From Streptomyces aurantiogriseus (GTDB lineage Bacteria; Actinomycetota; Actinomycetes; Streptomycetales; Streptomycetaceae): DNA of 64,000 nucleotides. Location: contig NZ_BMSX01000012.1 of NCBI RefSeq assembly GCF_014649375.1, forward strand, positions 62,001-126,000, in the 5' to 3' direction. The number at the start of each line of letters is the position of its first letter. Within the stretch, counting starts at the first letter, position 1. The notes beneath the pieces were generated by a model, which did not search any database, had not been told where the DNA came from, and was given only the letters and a program-made list of their open reading frames with translations. The position numbers and the translations under genes are program-made. This document shows, piece by piece, positions 1 through 7,638 of this stretch.

Positions 1-463
1 CGTTGTGGCGGGCGTACTCCTCGATCATGTGGGTGTAGATCCAGCGCAGGCTGAACGCATTCCCGGAGAACCGGCTCCTGCCCCGGGAGATGTCGTCCAG
101 ATCGAAGTCGGCCGCGTGGCGCCGGGCGATGTCGATCTCGGCCTGCCAGGTGGCGTACGCCTCCTTCCAGCTGTCCTGCTCGGTGAGGTGGAACTCGCCG
201 TCTCGGTCCTCGTCGCTGTAGTAGATCGGGCCGGGGTCGTCGTCCATGAGGACCTTGCGGAACCAGCCTCGTTCCACCTCCGCCATGTGCCGCACCAGCC
301 CCATCAGGGACAGCTCGGACGGCGGCACCGAGGCGGTGCGGAGCTGGTCGTCGGTGAGGCCCTCGCACTTCCACGCCAGGGTCTGCCGGTGGTAGTCCAG
401 CCAGCCCTCCAGCATGGCGCGTTCGCCGGCGGTCGGGGCGGGTTCACTGCGCTGAGTCGTCAT
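1..463 (-). CDS. DinB-like DUF664 family protein (3' end beyond window)
   Basis: The visible 154 residues begin MTTQRSEPAPTAGERAMLEG and match the actinobacterial DUF664/DinB-like family, a four-helix-bundle fold that binds a divalent metal and often uses mycothiol. The family landmarks are visible: a first metal-type His in LVRHMAEVERGWF near residue 58 and a second His-rich motif HMIEEYARHN at the window edge. The C-terminus lies outside the window. The start ATG lies inside the last codons of the upstream TetR gene (20-base overlap), so the two are probably translationally coupled. Family assignment is good; the actual substrate is unknown. Confidence 0.8.
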   Translation of the reverse strand, partial: MTTQRSEPAPTAGERAMLEGWLDYHRQTLAWKCEGLTDDQLRTASVPPSELSLMGLVRHMAEVERGWFRKVLMDDDPGPIYYSDEDRDGEFHLTEQDSWKEAYATWQAEIDIARRHAADFDLDDISRGRSRFSGNAFSLRWIYTHMIEEYARHN

Positions 464-1100
464 GGACACATCGTGTCCCGGGCGTGCGCGGTCCCACCAC
501 GGGTTTTCCTGCCCCGAGCATCCCGGCGAGCAGTTCCCGCAGCCCGGCGCGCACCTCGTCCGGGCTCGGCGTCTCCGCGTGGAACGAACCGGCCACGCAG
601 CTGAACATCAGCCCGTCCGCCCAGGCCACCAGCGACAGCACATGCCGGGCCGGGTCCGTCGAGCCCATCGCCGTGACGAGAGCGGTGAGCTGCTCCCGGA
701 AGCGGGCTCCGGCCGCGTCGAAGTGGGCCCGCAGCTCGGGCCGGCGCGTGGCCTCCAGGGCCAGTTCGTAGCGGGCGAGCGTCAGCTCGCGATGGCGGGT
801 CAGGGCGCGGTGTGTCGCCAGGGCGAGAGCGTCCACCACGGCGGGAGAACCGGCCTGCGGATCCGGCATCTCGTGCAGAGCCAGCACCCGGGCCTCACGG
901 TCGGCGAGGCGGCGCACCGCCAGCTCCAGGAGCGCCTGCCGGGTGCGCGCGAGGTTCGAGGTGGAGCCCTGGGGGAGCCCGGCCGCCTCGTCGACGGCCC
1001 GGTGCGTGAGCCCGCGCATACCGCGCTCGGCGAGCAGGGCGAGAGCGGTGTCGGCGACGAGGTCGGCGCGCGAGGCGCTTGGAGCGGTAGGTACGGACAT
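444..1100 (-). CDS. TetR-family transcriptional regulator
   Basis: A 218-residue regulator. Residues about 10-58 form the TetR helix-turn-helix domain, with recognition segment HRAVDEAAGLPQGSTSN, followed by an all-helical ligand domain of the size expected for the family. The start MSVPTAPSAS was preferred over an upstream in-frame ATG because the longer N-terminus would read through the operator region and has no family-like sequence. The gene is divergent from the flavin monooxygenase at 1196 and overlaps the DinB-like gene downstream. Two palindromes in the shared intergenic region are its likely binding sites, so it probably represses itself, the monooxygenase or both. The ligand is unknown. 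Confidence 0.88.
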   Translation of the reverse strand: MSVPTAPSASRADLVADTALALLAERGMRGLTHRAVDEAAGLPQGSTSNLARTRQALLELAVRRLADREARVLALHEMPDPQAGSPAVVDALALATHRALTRHRELTLARYELALEATRRPELRAHFDAAGARFREQLTALVTAMGSTDPARHVLSLVAWADGLMFSCVAGSFHAETPSPDEVRAGLRELLAGMLGAGKPVVGPRTPGTRCVHDDSAQ

Positions 1101-1120
1101 GGTGGTCAACCTACCCGTCG

Positions 1121-1169
1121 CACTACGTCTGTAGTACGGTCGACGAATCGGCTCACTACAGATGTAGTG
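1121..1169. promoter_or_regulatory. Twin palindromic operators for the adjacent TetR regulator
   Basis: Two related 16-bp near-palindromes are visible: CACTACGTCTGTAGTA at 1121-1136 and CACTACAGATGTAGTG at 1154-1169. The half-site is CACTAC/GTAGTG with a 4-bp centre; the second copy has perfect arms. Their centres are 33 bp apart, about three helical turns, which places them on one face of the DNA. They lie in the 95-bp gap between the divergent regulator and monooxygenase genes. Binding by the neighbouring TetR protein is inferred. Confidence 0.8.
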
Positions 1170-1195
1170 GGAGCGCTCGGAGGCCAGGAGGAGCC

Positions 1196-2380
1196 ATGGC
1201 ACAGTCGAGACACGCGGTCGTCATCGGTGGCGGGATCGGGGGCCTGACCGCGGCGGCGGCCCTGCATCAGTCCGGGTGGCAGGTCACCGTCCTGGAGCGG
1301 GCCCGTTCCCTGGAACCGGTCGGTGCGGCCATCTCCCTGGCCCCCAACGCCCTGCGCGCACTGGACGTCATCGGGCTCGGCGACGAGATCCGCGACCTGG
1401 CCGCATGGCAGGGTGACGGAGGCCTGCGCACCCCCGGCGGGCGCTGGCTCTCGCGCGCACGTGCCGCCGCCGCGGCCGAGCGCTTCGGCGGTCCGCTCGT
1501 CCTGCTGCACCGGGCCACCCTCATCGACAGCCTGGCCGCCCAGCTCCCTCCGGGTGCCGTCCGCACGGCCGCCGCCGCGACCCTGGCCGATCCCGGCGAC
1601 GCCCGGCGGCCGGCCCGGGTACGGACGCCCGACGGCGAGCTGGAGGCCGACCTGGTCGTGGCCGCCGACGGCATCCACTCCGCCGTACGACGGACGCTGT
1701 TCCCGGGCCACCCCGGCGCCGTCTACTCCGGCTTCACCACCTGGCGGGTGGTGATCCCGGTCCCCGGCGTGGAGTTCGCCTCGCACGAGACCTGGGGGAG
1801 GGGCCGCATCTGGGGCACCCACCCCCTGAAGGACGGCCGGGTCTACGCCTACGCCGCCGCCATGACCCCCGCCGGGGAACGCGCGCCCGACGACGAGAAG
1901 GCCGAACTCCTGCGCCGCTTCGGCGACTGGCACGACCCGATCCCCGCCGTCCTCGCCGCCGCCCGCCCCGAGGACGTCCTGCGGCACGACGTCCACCACC
2001 TCGCCGAGCCACTGCCCGCCTTCCACCGCGGCCGCGTCGCCCTCCTCGGAGACGCCGCCCACGCCATGCCCCCGACGCTCGGACAGGGCGGCAACCAGGC
2101 CATCGAGGACGCGATCGTGCTGGCGCACCACTGCGACGACCTCGCCGCCCACACCGCCGCCCGCCTGCCCCGTACGACGGCCATCGCCCGCCAGGCTGTC
2201 AGGATCGCCCGGCTCAACATGACGAGCAACCGTGCGCTGATGGCCGTACGCAACACCGCCATCGCCGCGCTGTCCCAGGCCGGACCGGCGCTGTTCCTGC
2301 GCGGCTTCGACGGGATCGCCGACTGGCGGCCGCCGCAGCCTGCGTATGCTGCCGTGCAGGCAGGCGCGGACCAGCAGTGA
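1196..2380 (+). CDS. FAD-dependent aromatic-type monooxygenase (group A)
   Basis: A 394-residue cytosolic flavoprotein of the PHBH/salicylate-hydroxylase fold, which uses NAD(P)H and O2 to hydroxylate a substrate. The N-terminal Rossmann motif VVIGGGIGGLTAAAAL (residues 8-23) binds the FAD ADP moiety; the DG motif appears as VVAADGIHSAVRR near residue 155; and GDAAHAMPPTLGQGGNQAIEDA near residue 284 is the GD motif contacting FAD ribose. A clear ribosome-binding site (CAGGAGGAG) precedes the ATG. It is divergent from a TetR repressor with operators between them, and the next gene follows after 10 bp. The substrate cannot be told from sequence. Confidence 0.9.
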   Translation: MAQSRHAVVIGGGIGGLTAAAALHQSGWQVTVLERARSLEPVGAAISLAPNALRALDVIGLGDEIRDLAAWQGDGGLRTPGGRWLSRARAAAAAERFGGPLVLLHRATLIDSLAAQLPPGAVRTAAAATLADPGDARRPARVRTPDGELEADLVVAADGIHSAVRRTLFPGHPGAVYSGFTTWRVVIPVPGVEFASHETWGRGRIWGTHPLKDGRVYAYAAAMTPAGERAPDDEKAELLRRFGDWHDPIPAVLAAARPEDVLRHDVHHLAEPLPAFHRGRVALLGDAAHAMPPTLGQGGNQAIEDAIVLAHHCDDLAAHTAARLPRTTAIARQAVRIARLNMTSNRALMAVRNTAIAALSQAGPALFLRGFDGIADWRPPQPAYAAVQAGADQQ

Positions 2381-2390
2381 AGGAGCCCCC

Positions 2391-3302
2391 GTGAAGGTCG
2401 GCTGCATCGGACTCGGCGACATCGCTCAGAAGGCGTACCTGCCGGTGCTGGGCGCGTTGCCCGGGCTCGAACTGCACCTCCAGACCCGCACCCCGGCGAC
2501 CCTCGACCGAGTCGCCGACACCCTCCGCGTGCCCGAGGAGCAGCGTCACCGGGACCTCGACACGCTGCTCGCCCAGGGCCTCGACGCGGCCTTCGTGCAC
2601 GCACCCACCGTCGCCCACCCCGAGATCGTCACGCGGCTGCTGGAGGCGGGCGTCCCGACGTACGTGGACAAGCCGCTGGCGTACGAACTCGCCGACTCCG
2701 AGCGGCTGGTGGCGCTCGCGGAGGAGCGCGGGACGAGTCTCGCCGTCGGCTTCAACCGGCGCTACGCCCCCGGGTACGCGCAGTGCGCCGACCATCCGCG
2801 CGAGCTGATCCTCATGCAGAAGAACCGGGTGGGGCTGCCCGAGCGGCCGCGGACGATGATCCTCGACGACTTCATCCACGTCGTCGACACCCTGCGCTTC
2901 CTCGTGCCGGGACCGGTGGACGACGTGACCGTACGGGCCCGGGTCGTGGACGGGCTGCTGCACCACGTCGTGCTCCAGCTCGCCGGGGACGGCTTCACCG
3001 CGCTGGGCGTGATGAACCGGCTCAGCGGCTCCAACGAGGAGATCCTGGAGGTGTCCGGGCAGGACAGCAAGCGGCAGGTCGTCAATCTCGCCGAGATCAT
3101 CGACCACAAGGGGCAGCCGACCGTGCGGCGGCGCGGCGACTGGGTTCCGGTGGCCCGGCAGCGCGGCATCGAGCAGGCGGTGCTGGCCTTCCTCGACGCC
3201 GTGCGCGCGGGCAAGGTGCTCAGCGCGCGGGACGCGCTGGCGACTCATGAACTGTGCGAGCGTGTGGTACGGGCGGTGCGGGAGCGTTCCGGCGCAGCCT
3301 GA
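2391..3302 (+). CDS. Gfo/Idh/MocA-family oxidoreductase
   Basis: A 303-residue NAD(P)-dependent sugar or cyclitol dehydrogenase-like protein. The N-terminal Rossmann motif is VGCIGLGDIAQKAYLPVL (residues 2-19) and the catalytic-region motif YVDKPLAYEL contains the family EKP-type lysine as DKP. The GTG at 2391 was chosen because it starts directly at the Rossmann strand and is preceded by AGGAG. It lies 10 bp after the monooxygenase gene, so they are probably co-transcribed. The 3' end overlaps the convergent lnt gene by 83 bp. Its substrate is unknown. Confidence 0.86.
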   Translation: MKVGCIGLGDIAQKAYLPVLGALPGLELHLQTRTPATLDRVADTLRVPEEQRHRDLDTLLAQGLDAAFVHAPTVAHPEIVTRLLEAGVPTYVDKPLAYELADSERLVALAEERGTSLAVGFNRRYAPGYAQCADHPRELILMQKNRVGLPERPRTMILDDFIHVVDTLRFLVPGPVDDVTVRARVVDGLLHHVVLQLAGDGFTALGVMNRLSGSNEEILEVSGQDSKRQVVNLAEIIDHKGQPTVRRRGDWVPVARQRGIEQAVLAFLDAVRAGKVLSARDALATHELCERVVRAVRERSGAA

Positions 3303-4812
3303 CCGCCCGCGCCCCCTCCGTGAGACAGACGGCCGCGAGCACCAGCAGGGCCGCGTGCACCGGCCAGTCGCCGAAGCGGACGTACGGGGTGACGCCGGCC
3401 GTGAGCGGCACCTCGTACACGGCCGTGGTGCTCGCGCTCGTCCCCAGCCACGGGCCCAGGCGCCGGCCGCTCGCGTCGTACACCGCGGAGACACCCGTCA
3501 GCGTCGAGTGGACGAACGGGCGGCCGGTCTCCGCGGCGCGCAGAGCGCCGAGGGAGGCGTGCTGCTCGGGCGCCCAGCTCTCCTGGAAGGTCGACGTCGA
3601 CGACTGGGCGACCAGGACGTCGGTACCGGCGTCGGTCAGATGGCGGCTCATGTCGGGGAACGCGGTCTCGAAGCACACCATCGGGCCGATGCGCAGCCCG
3701 GGCCCGGTGGTCATCACGACCTGCTCGCTGCCGCGCCGGCGGTCCTCGCCGGCCGCCTTGCCGACCGAGGTGGCCCAGCCGAGCAGTGAGCGGGCCGGGA
3801 TGTACTCACCGAACGGCACCAGCCGCATCTTGTCGTACCGGTCGCCCGTCGGGCCGTCCGGTCCGATCAGGATCGAGCTCTTGTAGATGCCCGGCTGGTC
3901 GGAGCGGCGGGCGTCCACGTTGACCAGGATGTCGGCGCCGGTCGCGCGGGACAGCGCCGCGAGCCGCCGCGCCAGGTCGGGCCGGTCGTCCAGGTCGTGG
4001 CCGACGCTGCTCTCGCCCCAGACGATCAGGTCGACGTCCTGCCCGACGAGCCGGCGAGTCAGCTCCTCCTCGCGGTCGAAGCGGCGGTCGGGGCCGACGA
4101 CGACACCCGGCTGCACGACGGCGATCCGGGTCTGCCGCCCGTCGGCGTCCGGGCGCGGCGACCACACCCACGCGGCGGAGGTCGCGGCGGCGGTCGCCAC
4201 GAGCCCGGCGACGGCGGTCGCCACGAGCCCGGCGACGGCGGGCACCCGGTGCGCCGGAACGGCGGCGAGGACGGCGACCGCGACGTTCACGGCCACCACC
4301 AGGAAGCTGAGCAGCCACACCCCGCCGACGGACGCCAGCCGCAACGCCGGCTCCACCTGCCACTGGCTGGACCCGAGCATGCCCCACGGCCCGCCCAGCC
4401 CCTGCCAGGAGCGGACGAGTTCGACGGCGAGCCAGCCCGAGGGCAGCACGAGAAGCGCGGCCCCGACCCGCTTCCCCGAGGGCACCCCGGCGAGGAACCG
4501 ACGCACCAGCCAGCCCCACGGCGCCCACAGCGCGCCCAGCAGCGCGGCGATCACCAGGGTGAAGACATGCAGGTTCGGCAGCAGCCACAGATGCATGGCC
4601 AGCATGAACCCGAAGCCGCCGCACCAGCCGTCGTACACCGCCCGCCTGCCCGTCGGGGCCGAGCGGACGAGCAGGAGCCAGGGGACCAGCGCGACGAACG
4701 CCCACCACCACAGGGCGGGCGCCGGAAACGCCGGCACGGGCAGCGCACCCGCCAGCGCCCCGACGACCGAGCGCCGCCACGGGGAGGTGAGCCAGGGACC
4801 GAACGTCTTCAT
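3220..4812 (-). CDS. lnt: Apolipoprotein N-acyltransferase
   Basis: A 530-residue integral membrane enzyme that transfers the third acyl chain to the N-terminal cysteine of lipoproteins. Residues 14-210 contain several hydrophobic helices, followed by an extracytoplasmic nitrilase-fold domain from about 228. The expected catalytic triad is present: Glu267 in VWGESS, Lys328 in DRYDKMRLVPFGEY and Cys380 in MVCFETAFPD. The start MKTFGPW has a GGGAGGTG ribosome-binding site; an upstream in-frame start would add an unrelated tail. Streptomyces often have two Lnt homologues; which this is cannot be told here. The last 83 bp overlap the convergent oxidoreductase gene. Confidence 0.93.
   Translation of the reverse strand: MKTFGPWLTSPWRRSVVGALAGALPVPAFPAPALWWWAFVALVPWLLLVRSAPTGRRAVYDGWCGGFGFMLAMHLWLLPNLHVFTLVIAALLGALWAPWGWLVRRFLAGVPSGKRVGAALLVLPSGWLAVELVRSWQGLGGPWGMLGSSQWQVEPALRLASVGGVWLLSFLVVAVNVAVAVLAAVPAHRVPAVAGLVATAVAGLVATAAATSAAWVWSPRPDADGRQTRIAVVQPGVVVGPDRRFDREEELTRRLVGQDVDLIVWGESSVGHDLDDRPDLARRLAALSRATGADILVNVDARRSDQPGIYKSSILIGPDGPTGDRYDKMRLVPFGEYIPARSLLGWATSVGKAAGEDRRRGSEQVVMTTGPGLRIGPMVCFETAFPDMSRHLTDAGTDVLVAQSSTSTFQESWAPEQHASLGALRAAETGRPFVHSTLTGVSAVYDASGRRLGPWLGTSASTTAVYEVPLTAGVTPYVRFGDWPVHAALLVLAAVCLTEGARAVRLRRNAPAPPVPHARTVHESPARPAR
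4191..4238 (-). repeat. Two perfect 24-bp tandem repeats within lnt
   Basis: Positions 4191-4214 and 4215-4238 are identical 24-bp units. They encode two copies of AGLVATAV in the last hydrophobic segment before the nitrilase domain, so the duplication lengthens a membrane helix by eight residues without breaking the frame. Confidence 0.9.
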
Positions 4813-4882
4813 ACGGCACCTCCCTACCCGCTGGTGGCTCCAGTGTGCGCGCCGGAGACGATCTCCCACCAGATGGCCGGGA

Positions 4883-5356
4883 TCAGCCGGTGGCCTTCCC
4901 GCCGGGCAGCCGACGCCACTTCTCCTGGACGACCACCTCACGCACCCGCCAGCCGTCGTCCGTGCGCAGCAGCGCGAAGGCGTACCGGCCGCCGCAGACG
5001 AAGTCGGGCTCGGCGCAGGAGCCCTCGCCGCCCAGCCGCATCGGGTTGACGTAGTCGGCCTGGACCTGGGCCGTGTCCCCCCTGTCCTGCTCCAGGACCC
5101 CGAAGCGGAGCCGACGGTTCACGATCAGATGCTGCCGCATCGAGAACCCCCGCAGGCTCTCCGCGAGCCACACGGCCACCTTCCCGGCGTCCCCCTCGAT
5201 ACCACCGGCCGAACGGTAGTCCGCCCGCCCGTCCGCCGTGAACAACCCCCGGTACGCCGCCCAGTCACCGTCGTCGACCGCCACCGCGTAGTCGGTGATC
5301 AGCCCGTCCACGGCCAGCCGGTCCATCACGGTAGCGAGCTCCACACGCTGCGTCAT
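4883..5356 (-). CDS. SnoaL-like (NTF2 fold) protein
   Basis: A 157-residue single-domain protein of the SnoaL-like/NTF2 cone-shaped fold. The opening helix-strand pattern DRLAVDGLITDYAVAVDDGDW followed by a tyrosine-rich LFTADGRADY segment, and the closing DDGWRVREVVVQEKW, are characteristic of this family. Members include ketosteroid isomerase-like and dehydratase-like enzymes as well as non-enzymatic binders; no catalytic pair is clear enough to choose. An alternative start six codons upstream (MPNTRA) is equally possible, since neither has a good ribosome-binding site. It stands alone, 70 bp upstream of lnt on the same strand. Confidence 0.75.
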   Translation of the reverse strand: MTQRVELATVMDRLAVDGLITDYAVAVDDGDWAAYRGLFTADGRADYRSAGGIEGDAGKVAVWLAESLRGFSMRQHLIVNRRLRFGVLEQDRGDTAQVQADYVNPMRLGGEGSCAEPDFVCGGRYAFALLRTDDGWRVREVVVQEKWRRLPGGKATG

Positions 5357-5472
5357 GGCCCGAGTGTTGGGCATACGGCGTTCCGAGCCAAGAGGCGTGC
5401 GGGGACCGGCGCTGATAATCGGTGGAGGTAATTCGGTGGTCGTACGGCCCGGTGGGCGGTGAGGCTGGTGCA

Positions 5473-6144
5473 GTGAACGATCGATCCGTCGAACAACCCG
5501 TTGAACAACCCGTAGAAAAACCCGTTGAACAACCGGTCGACCACTCTGTCGAGCAGGAGCCGAGGTTCCGCATCCGCGCCCTCCACACGGAGTCCACGGT
5601 CACCGTCTACCAGGCGTACCGCCCGGAGATCGGCAACGCGGCGGCGCGCGACGGGCGCTTTCCGCCGGCCTGGAGCCGTGAGCGCATGACCTGGATCAAG
5701 CCGTCCTTCCTGTGGATGATGTACCGCTGCGGCTGGGGCTCCAAGGAAGGGCAGGAGACCGTCCTCGCCGTCGAGATCAGCCGGGTCGGCTTCGAGTGGG
5801 CGCTGCGCCACGCGTGCCTGTCGAGCTACGTCCGCGGGGTACACCCCGACCGAGCCACCTGGCAGCGTCAGTTGAAGCGTGCGCCCGCCCGCGTTCAGTG
5901 GGACCCGGAGCGGGACCTGCGCCTACAGCCCCTGCCGTACCGGTCCCTGCAACTCGGGCTCTCCGGTGAGGCCGCACGACGCTACGCGGACGAGTGGACG
6001 GTCGCCATCCGCGACGTGACCCCACTCGCCCACGAGATCCACGCCCTCGTCAGCAGTAGAGACCTGGACTCCGCCGCCCGCCTGTTGCCCCGGGAACGCT
6101 CCTACCCCGTGGGAGACGAACTTCTTGCCCACCTACGCGGATGA
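5473..6144 (+). CDS. DUF4291 family protein with VEQP-repeat N-terminus
   Basis: A 223-residue protein of the widespread but uncharacterised DUF4291 family. Family hallmarks are IRALHTESTVTVYQAYRPEI (about residues 35-54), RMTWIKPSFLWMMYRCGW and the C-terminal LLPRERSYPVGDELLAHLRG. The GTG at 5473 follows GGCGGTGAGG; the N-terminus then contains five VEQP-like tetrapeptides not normal for the family. The intact copy matters because pieces of a second DUF4291 gene flank the accessory region at 10119-10187 and 16613-16726. Function is not established. Confidence 0.85.
   Translation: MNDRSVEQPVEQPVEKPVEQPVDHSVEQEPRFRIRALHTESTVTVYQAYRPEIGNAAARDGRFPPAWSRERMTWIKPSFLWMMYRCGWGSKEGQETVLAVEISRVGFEWALRHACLSSYVRGVHPDRATWQRQLKRAPARVQWDPERDLRLQPLPYRSLQLGLSGEAARRYADEWTVAIRDVTPLAHEIHALVSSRDLDSAARLLPRERSYPVGDELLAHLRG
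5488..5547 (+). repeat. 12-bp tandem repeats encoding VEQP units
   Basis: Five imperfect 12-bp units encode VEQP, VEQP, VEKP, VEQP and VDHS, then VEQ follows. Codons such as GAA, CAA, GTT, GTA and AAA make the stretch clearly less G+C-rich than the rest of the gene. It looks like repeat expansion in an otherwise disordered N-terminal tail. Confidence 0.85.
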
Positions 6145-6224
6145 CGGGCCGCTCCACCCGACAGCCGGCTCTGGCCCATGGGGCACAGTGAACGCCGCGC
6201 CAGGTCGTCGGGACAGGCGTCGGC

Positions 6225-7469
6225 TCACCAGTCGTGCATGGTCCCGTCCCTCAGCCTGTTGACCGGCAAGTACGCCGGCTCGTACGGGAAGTGGCGCGCC
6301 GCCTCGGTGTCGAGTTCGACTCCCAGTCCCGGGGTGTCGGACGGGTGCAGCAGCCCGTCCTCGAACCGGAACGAGGTGCGGAAGACCTCCAGCGTCCGCT
6401 CGGAGTGCTGCATGTACTCCTGGATGCCGAAGTTGTGGATGGCCAGGTCCAGGTGGAGCGCCGCTGCCATGCCCACCGGGGAGATGTCGGTCGGGCCGTG
6501 CATCCCGGACTTGACGCCGTGGACATCTGCGAGATCGAGCAGCTTCTTCATGGCGGTGACACCACCGGTGTGGGTGACGGCGGATCGCACGTAGTCGATC
6601 AGCCGCTCGCTCAGCAACGTGGTGTAGTCGTACACCGAGTTGAAGACCTCACCGATCGCCAACGGTGTCGTCGTGTGCTGCCGGATCAGGCGCAGGGCCG
6701 CCTGATCCTCCGCAGGCGTGGCATCCTCCAGCCAGAACAGGTCGTACGGTTCCAGTGCCTTGCCCAGCTGAGCGGCCTGGATCGGCGTCATCCGGTGGTG
6801 CCCGTCGTGCAGCAACGGCAGTTCGGGACCGAACTCCGCCCGGACGGCCTCGAAGACGGACGGCACGTGCCGCAGATACGCGCGGGTGTCCCAGGTCTCC
6901 ACCGTCGGGCGGAGCCGCCCGCCGACGGTGGCGCGGCGCGCGGGCTCGTAGTCGTAGCGCTCTCCGCCCTCCGCGCCGGAGGCAGCCACCCCGTACACCG
7001 AGTCCAGGCCGGGGATGCCGCTCTGAACGCGGATGGCGCGGTAGCCCAGCTCCAGATGCTTACGGACGGAGTCGAGCAGTTCGGGCACATCGCGGCCCGA
7101 GGCGTGCCCGTAGGCCATGGCTCCGCTGCGGGACGCGCCGCCGAGGAGCTGGTAGAGGGGCATCCCGGCGCTCTTTGCCTTGATGTCCCACAGCGCTGTG
7201 TCGACCGCCGCGATGGCCGCCATGGTCACGGGGCCGCGCCGCCAGTAGGCGCCCCGGTAGAGGTACTGCCAGGTGTCCTCGATGCGCGAGGCGTCGCCGC
7301 CGAGGATCAGGGGGACGACATGGTCGTCCAGATACGACTGCACGGCCAGTTCCCGGCCGTTCAGCGTGGCGTCGCCGAGGCCGGTGACGCCGTCCTCGGT
7401 GGTGAGTCGCAGGGTGACGAAGTTCCGTCCCGGGCTGGTGACGATCACCTCGGCAGACTCAATCCGCAT
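6225..7469 (-). CDS. D-mannonate dehydratase-type enolase-superfamily enzyme (ManD/RspA)
   Basis: A 414-residue Mg2+-dependent dehydratase of the ManD/RspA branch of the enolase superfamily; characterised members convert D-mannonate or D-gluconate to 2-keto-3-deoxy-D-gluconate. The family loop appears as GIPGLDSVYGVAASG (catalytic Tyr region); metal ligands sit in LLHDGHHRMTP, WLEDATPAEDQ and PLAIGEVFN; and the C-terminal MHGPTDISPVGMAAALHL and HNFGIQEYMQHSE motifs are typical. The start MRIESAEVIV is preceded by GAGAGGGG. It is the second gene of a unit with the fused regulator-gluconokinase 170 bp upstream, supporting a role in sugar-acid catabolism. Some family members have very low activity, so the exact substrate is uncertain. 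Confidence 0.88.
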   Translation of the reverse strand: MRIESAEVIVTSPGRNFVTLRLTTEDGVTGLGDATLNGRELAVQSYLDDHVVPLILGGDASRIEDTWQYLYRGAYWRRGPVTMAAIAAVDTALWDIKAKSAGMPLYQLLGGASRSGAMAYGHASGRDVPELLDSVRKHLELGYRAIRVQSGIPGLDSVYGVAASGAEGGERYDYEPARRATVGGRLRPTVETWDTRAYLRHVPSVFEAVRAEFGPELPLLHDGHHRMTPIQAAQLGKALEPYDLFWLEDATPAEDQAALRLIRQHTTTPLAIGEVFNSVYDYTTLLSERLIDYVRSAVTHTGGVTAMKKLLDLADVHGVKSGMHGPTDISPVGMAAALHLDLAIHNFGIQEYMQHSERTLEVFRTSFRFEDGLLHPSDTPGLGVELDTEAARHFPYEPAYLPVNRLRDGTMHDW

Positions 7470-7638
7470 GACGAGGTCCCCTCTCTTCGGTCGGGTCGAT
7501 CGGGCGGGTCGTCGATCACGGAGCCGTGCGGCGACAGGGTGCGGTGAGCCCGTGGCCGGGGCTCGGTCCGCACGCGGCCGGCGGAACGCAGGCACAGGCC
7601 GGGCAACTCGGACGCGGTCCGTGTTCGGGCGGACCGAC

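Noticed and set aside
1106..2422. Long minus-strand frame opposite the monooxygenase
   Set aside because: Low-complexity Gly/Arg sequence without a ribosome-binding site; it also runs through the operator region of the TetR gene.
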